Assembly (NCBI RefSeq): GCF_004340975.1
Contig: NZ_SLXA01000003.1
Location: 124,001-188,000 of the forward strand
DNA length: 64,000 nucleotides
Reading direction: 5' to 3'
From: Frisingicoccus caecimuris
GTDB taxonomy: Bacteria > Bacillota > Clostridia > Lachnospirales > Lachnospiraceae
Position 1 is the stretch's first letter; each line of letters starts with the position of its first letter. This document shows positions 61,502 to 64,000 of the stretch, one piece after another. The notes beneath the pieces are model-generated. The model was not told the DNA's origin. It did not search any database and was given only the letters and a program-made list of their open reading frames with translations. Made by a program: the position numbers and the translations under genes.

Positions 61502-62941
61502 ATGAGCGAAGAATCAACGATTTTAAGTGTCGGAATTGATATCGGCACTTCCACGACCCAGGTGATTTTCAGCCGGCTGACATTTAAAAATTCGGCCGGA
61601 TATTTTGCTGTGCCGCATATCGCTATTGTGGATAAAGAAGTCGTTTATAAAAGCAATATCCATATGACGCCCCTTAAAAATCGGGTGATGATCGACGGCG
61701 AAAAGGTCAGGAATATCGTGGCTGAGGAGTTCCGAAAGTCGGGCTACAAGCCGACAGATACCCAGACAGGGGCCGTTATCATCACGGGAGAGTCAGCGCG
61801 AAAGGAAAATTCAGAAATCGTACTTCGGGAGCTTAGTGATTTTGCCGGAGAGTTCGTCGTTTCAACGGCGGGGCCGGATCTGGAAGCAATCATCGCCGGA
61901 AAGGGCAGCGGTGCAAGACAGTATTCCATTGATAATCAATGTACGGTGGCGAATCTGGATATCGGCGGCGGCACGACAAATGTGGTACTTTTTGATGCGG
62001 GGGAAGTCATTGCCAAAGGCTGCGTGGATATCGGCGGCCGCCTGGTAAAGGTAACCTCCGATGGCCGGGTAGAATACATCAGTGACAGTGTGTTGAAGAT
62101 GACAGCGTCCGACGGATTGTCTTTAAATATTGGCGATGAAGCCCAGTATACGAAGATTTACCGGATTGGCGAGATCATGGCGGAGCTTTTGTATCGATGG
62201 CTGTGCCGGGAGGATGACCGGCTGCTGGCATCGATCACAACACCGGGCAGCTCACAATTTAAATTTCATAAACCGATTCGGGCCATATGTTTTTCCGGCG
62301 GCGTAGCGGACTGTATCTATCATCCGGCCGAAGGTTCATGGATGCGGTATGGCGATATGGGCGTTGTGCTTGGCGAGGCCATTCGGGCCAGCCGTCTGTT
62401 TTCTGATTTCCGGGTGATCGAAGCAAAAGAAACGATTCGGGCGACGGTTGTAGGAGCGGGAAGTTATACGACTTCCGTGTCCGGCAGTACGATCACATAT
62501 AACAGGGATGTTTTTCCACTGAAAAATATTCCCGTATTAAAATTGAGTGACGAAGAACAGCAGGTCTGCTTTTCAGGGCAGACCGGAGACTTGGCGGAAA
62601 AGCTTCGGTGGATGCAGAGACAGAGTGATTCCAAACAGCTCATTTTGGCGATGAAGGGAAAACCAAATCCTTCCTATATGGAAGTCAAACGATTGGCTGC
62701 CTGCCTTGTGAGTGTTTTGGATGCCCTTTTGCCGGAGGGCCAGCCGATGCTGATTGTCCTTGAATGTGATATGGCAAAGGCTCTGGGGCAGATGATGATG
62801 CAGCTTCCAACAGTGCATCCGAGAGATGTTATTTGTATTGATTCGGTCCAGGTGGATCAGAATGATTTTGTAGATATGGGAAAACCGCTGGTGGACGGTC
62901 TGGTGATTCCGGTGGTGGTTAAAACCTTAATATTTGGATAA
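61502..62941 (+). CDS. eutA: Ethanolamine ammonia-lyase reactivating factor EutA
   Basis: Actin-like ATPase chaperone that exchanges damaged cobalamin in ethanolamine ammonia-lyase, 479 residues. ASKHA nucleotide-binding motifs are GVDIGTSTTQVIFSR at the N-terminus and NLDIGGGTTNVVLFDAGE in the middle, with the adenosine block ICFSGGVADCIYHP. The start ATG 61502 lies 32 bases after the leader terminator; its ribosome site (GAAGGCG) is modest. It precedes eutB by 11 bases, as in eutABC order. Confidence 0.94.
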   Translation: MSEESTILSVGIDIGTSTTQVIFSRLTFKNSAGYFAVPHIAIVDKEVVYKSNIHMTPLKNRVMIDGEKVRNIVAEEFRKSGYKPTDTQTGAVIITGESARKENSEIVLRELSDFAGEFVVSTAGPDLEAIIAGKGSGARQYSIDNQCTVANLDIGGGTTNVVLFDAGEVIAKGCVDIGGRLVKVTSDGRVEYISDSVLKMTASDGLSLNIGDEAQYTKIYRIGEIMAELLYRWLCREDDRLLASITTPGSSQFKFHKPIRAICFSGGVADCIYHPAEGSWMRYGDMGVVLGEAIRASRLFSDFRVIEAKETIRATVVGAGSYTTSVSGSTITYNRDVFPLKNIPVLKLSDEEQQVCFSGQTGDLAEKLRWMQRQSDSKQLILAMKGKPNPSYMEVKRLAACLVSVLDALLPEGQPMLIVLECDMAKALGQMMMQLPTVHPRDVICIDSVQVDQNDFVDMGKPLVDGLVIPVVVKTLIFG

Positions 62942-62952
62942 GGTGGTGCAGT

Positions 62953-64000
62953 ATGGCGTACAAAACATTATTAGGCGGACAGATGTTTACCTTCGATTCG
63001 GTGAAAGAAGTCATGGCGAAGGCCAATGAAGAAAAATCCGGGGATATTTTAGCCGGAGTGGCAGCCTCGTCCGATCTGGAGCGGATTGCCGCAAAGGAAG
63101 TGCTTTCAAATATGTTGCTGAAAGATTTGAGAGAGAATCCGGCAGTGCCCTATGAAGAAGATGATGTGACCCGGTTAAATCAGGACAGTATCAATGAAGT
63201 CTTTTATAATAAGATAAAAAACTGGACGGTCAGCGATCTTCGGGAATGGATTTTAAGCTATTCCACGACGGAGCGTCAGCTCCGGGACATGTCCCACGCT
63301 CTGACCAGTGAAATGGTGGCGGGAGTGGCAAAGCTGATGACCAATCTGGATTTGATCTATGGAGCTCAGAAGATACAGGTTCCGGCCCGCTGTAATACGA
63401 CCATCGGCCTTCGGGGAACGATGGCAACGCGGCTTCAGCCAAACCATACGACGGATAATGTGGAGGGTATTACCGCTTCCCTGTTTGAAGGATTGAGCTA
63501 TGGCTGTGGCGACGCTCTGATCGGTCTGAATCCGGTCAATGATACGGTGTCCAGTCTGGCAGAAGTCCTGCGGCGGTTTGACGAAGTCAAGAATAAATTC
63601 GAAATACCGACCCAGATCTGTGTCCTCGGTCATGTAACGACCCAGATTGAGGCGGTAAAACAGGGGGCACCCTGTGATATGATCTTCCAGTCGATTGCGG
63701 GAAGCGAAAAAGGGAATAAGGCCTTTGGCTTTTCCACGGATACCCTTCGGGAGGCAAAAGCCCTGCTTAAAAAGCAGGGGACTGCGGTTGGACCGAATGT
63801 GATGTATTTTGAGACGGGTCAGGGTTCCGAACTCTCTTCCGATGCCCACTTTGGAGCGGATCAGGTGACGATGGAGGCCCGCTGCTATGGTTATGCCAGG
63901 GAGTTTGCTCCGTTTATGGTCAACACGGTGGTCGGTTTTATCGGACCTGAATATCTTTATGACAGTAAGCAGGTCATCCGGGCCGGACTCGAGGATCATT
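62953..64000 (+). CDS. eutB: Ethanolamine ammonia-lyase large subunit EutB, 3' end outside window
   Basis: Catalytic subunit of the adenosylcobalamin-dependent lyase that turns ethanolamine into acetaldehyde and ammonia. 349 residues are visible of ~455. The open frame starts with MAYKTLLGGQMFTFDSVKEV after AGGTGG, six bases from ATG 62953, and runs to the edge without a stop. TIM-barrel active-site blocks of EutB are seen: PARCNTTIGLRGTMATRLQP (substrate arginine and asparagine region), GLNPVNDT, IFQSIAGSEKGN, YFETGQGSELSSDAHFG. A long open frame on the opposite strand here is a shadow. Confidence 0.95.
   Translation, partial: MAYKTLLGGQMFTFDSVKEVMAKANEEKSGDILAGVAASSDLERIAAKEVLSNMLLKDLRENPAVPYEEDDVTRLNQDSINEVFYNKIKNWTVSDLREWILSYSTTERQLRDMSHALTSEMVAGVAKLMTNLDLIYGAQKIQVPARCNTTIGLRGTMATRLQPNHTTDNVEGITASLFEGLSYGCGDALIGLNPVNDTVSSLAEVLRRFDEVKNKFEIPTQICVLGHVTTQIEAVKQGAPCDMIFQSIAGSEKGNKAFGFSTDTLREAKALLKKQGTAVGPNVMYFETGQGSELSSDAHFGADQVTMEARCYGYAREFAPFMVNTVVGFIGPEYLYDSKQVIRAGLEDH

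Noticed and set aside
63253-63999. Long minus-strand open frame at the right edge
   Set aside because: Antisense to eutB, which matches its family throughout.
1-64000. CRISPR arrays, tRNA and rRNA genes, prophage or integrase genes
   Set aside because: No regular direct repeats with spacers, no tRNA-like cloverleaf flanks and no phage or integrase protein patterns were recognised by eye.

Overview
The window reads as a chromosomal segment of an anaerobic, spore-forming Firmicute of class Clostridia, most likely a gut Lachnospiraceae. The evidence is a sporulation block (spoIIGA-like gene, sigE, sigG), a ylmC/ymxH-family gene, AGGAGG-type ribosome binding sites with frequent TTG and GTG starts, the [FeFe]-hydrogenase maturase HydE, ethanolamine ammonia-lyase genes and DUF5721/DUF3343-type small proteins. 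The family assignment is inference; no rRNA or tRNA gene is visible to test it. Nearly all of the window is housekeeping DNA. I see no prophage, integrase, insertion sequence or CRISPR array. The only transposon-like items are one Rpn-type PD-(D/E)XK gene and a long palindrome.

Layout. 1-7015 (+): rlmN (cut by the left edge), prpC, pknB, rsgA, rpe, thiN and a DMT permease, tightly packed; this is the usual clostridial phosphatase/PASTA-kinase cluster. 7055-9157 (-): an Rpn-family nuclease and ychF. 9310-22479 (+): a division and cell wall (dcw) cluster with mraZ and its operator repeats, rsmH, ftsL-like, two class B PBPs, mraY, murD, ftsW/spoVE, murA, ftsQ and ftsZ, with internal promoters and one internal terminator. 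It lacks murE, murF, murG, murC and ftsA. 22638-25022 (+): the sporulation block behind a Spo0A-style promoter; its SpoIIGA is unusually short. 25055-26142 (-): a eukaryotic-type hisA coupled to a small unknown gene. 26230-33509: ybaK, ymxH-like, a ~430-bp palindrome, nrdR, dtd, comM, dprA and topA. 33606-36691 (+): a selenium cluster (DUF3343, selD, yedF, csd-like). 36793-45372 (+): ZIP transporter, purC-purF-purB, a DUF5721 gene, CIRCE-linked htpG, a metal-exporter-like permease and an LspA-like protein. 45469-49142 (-): amtB, glnK with a leader terminator, and pepF. 49305-54443 (+): a peptide ABC transporter with both ATPases fused in one protein. 54644-59585 (+): truA, ptsI, a small unknown gene, cysK and hydE. 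59629-61338 (+): a tryptophan T-box leader and a TrpB2-type gene without trpA. 61367-64000 (+): an attenuated leader, eutA and eutB, which runs off the right edge.

How the parts fit. The window joins cell growth control (PASTA kinase and phosphatase next to ribosome assembly), the division machinery and the first sporulation sigma factors. Many transcription units have a recognisable sigma-A promoter followed by a regulated leader: MraZ boxes, CIRCE, T-box, a glnK leader terminator and a eut leader. The observations most worth following up are the truncated SpoIIGA behind an intact promoter, the long palindrome between the ymxH-like gene and nrdR, the KTA box in the second PBP, and the dual-hairpin eut leader. 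I found no clearly new multi-gene system.
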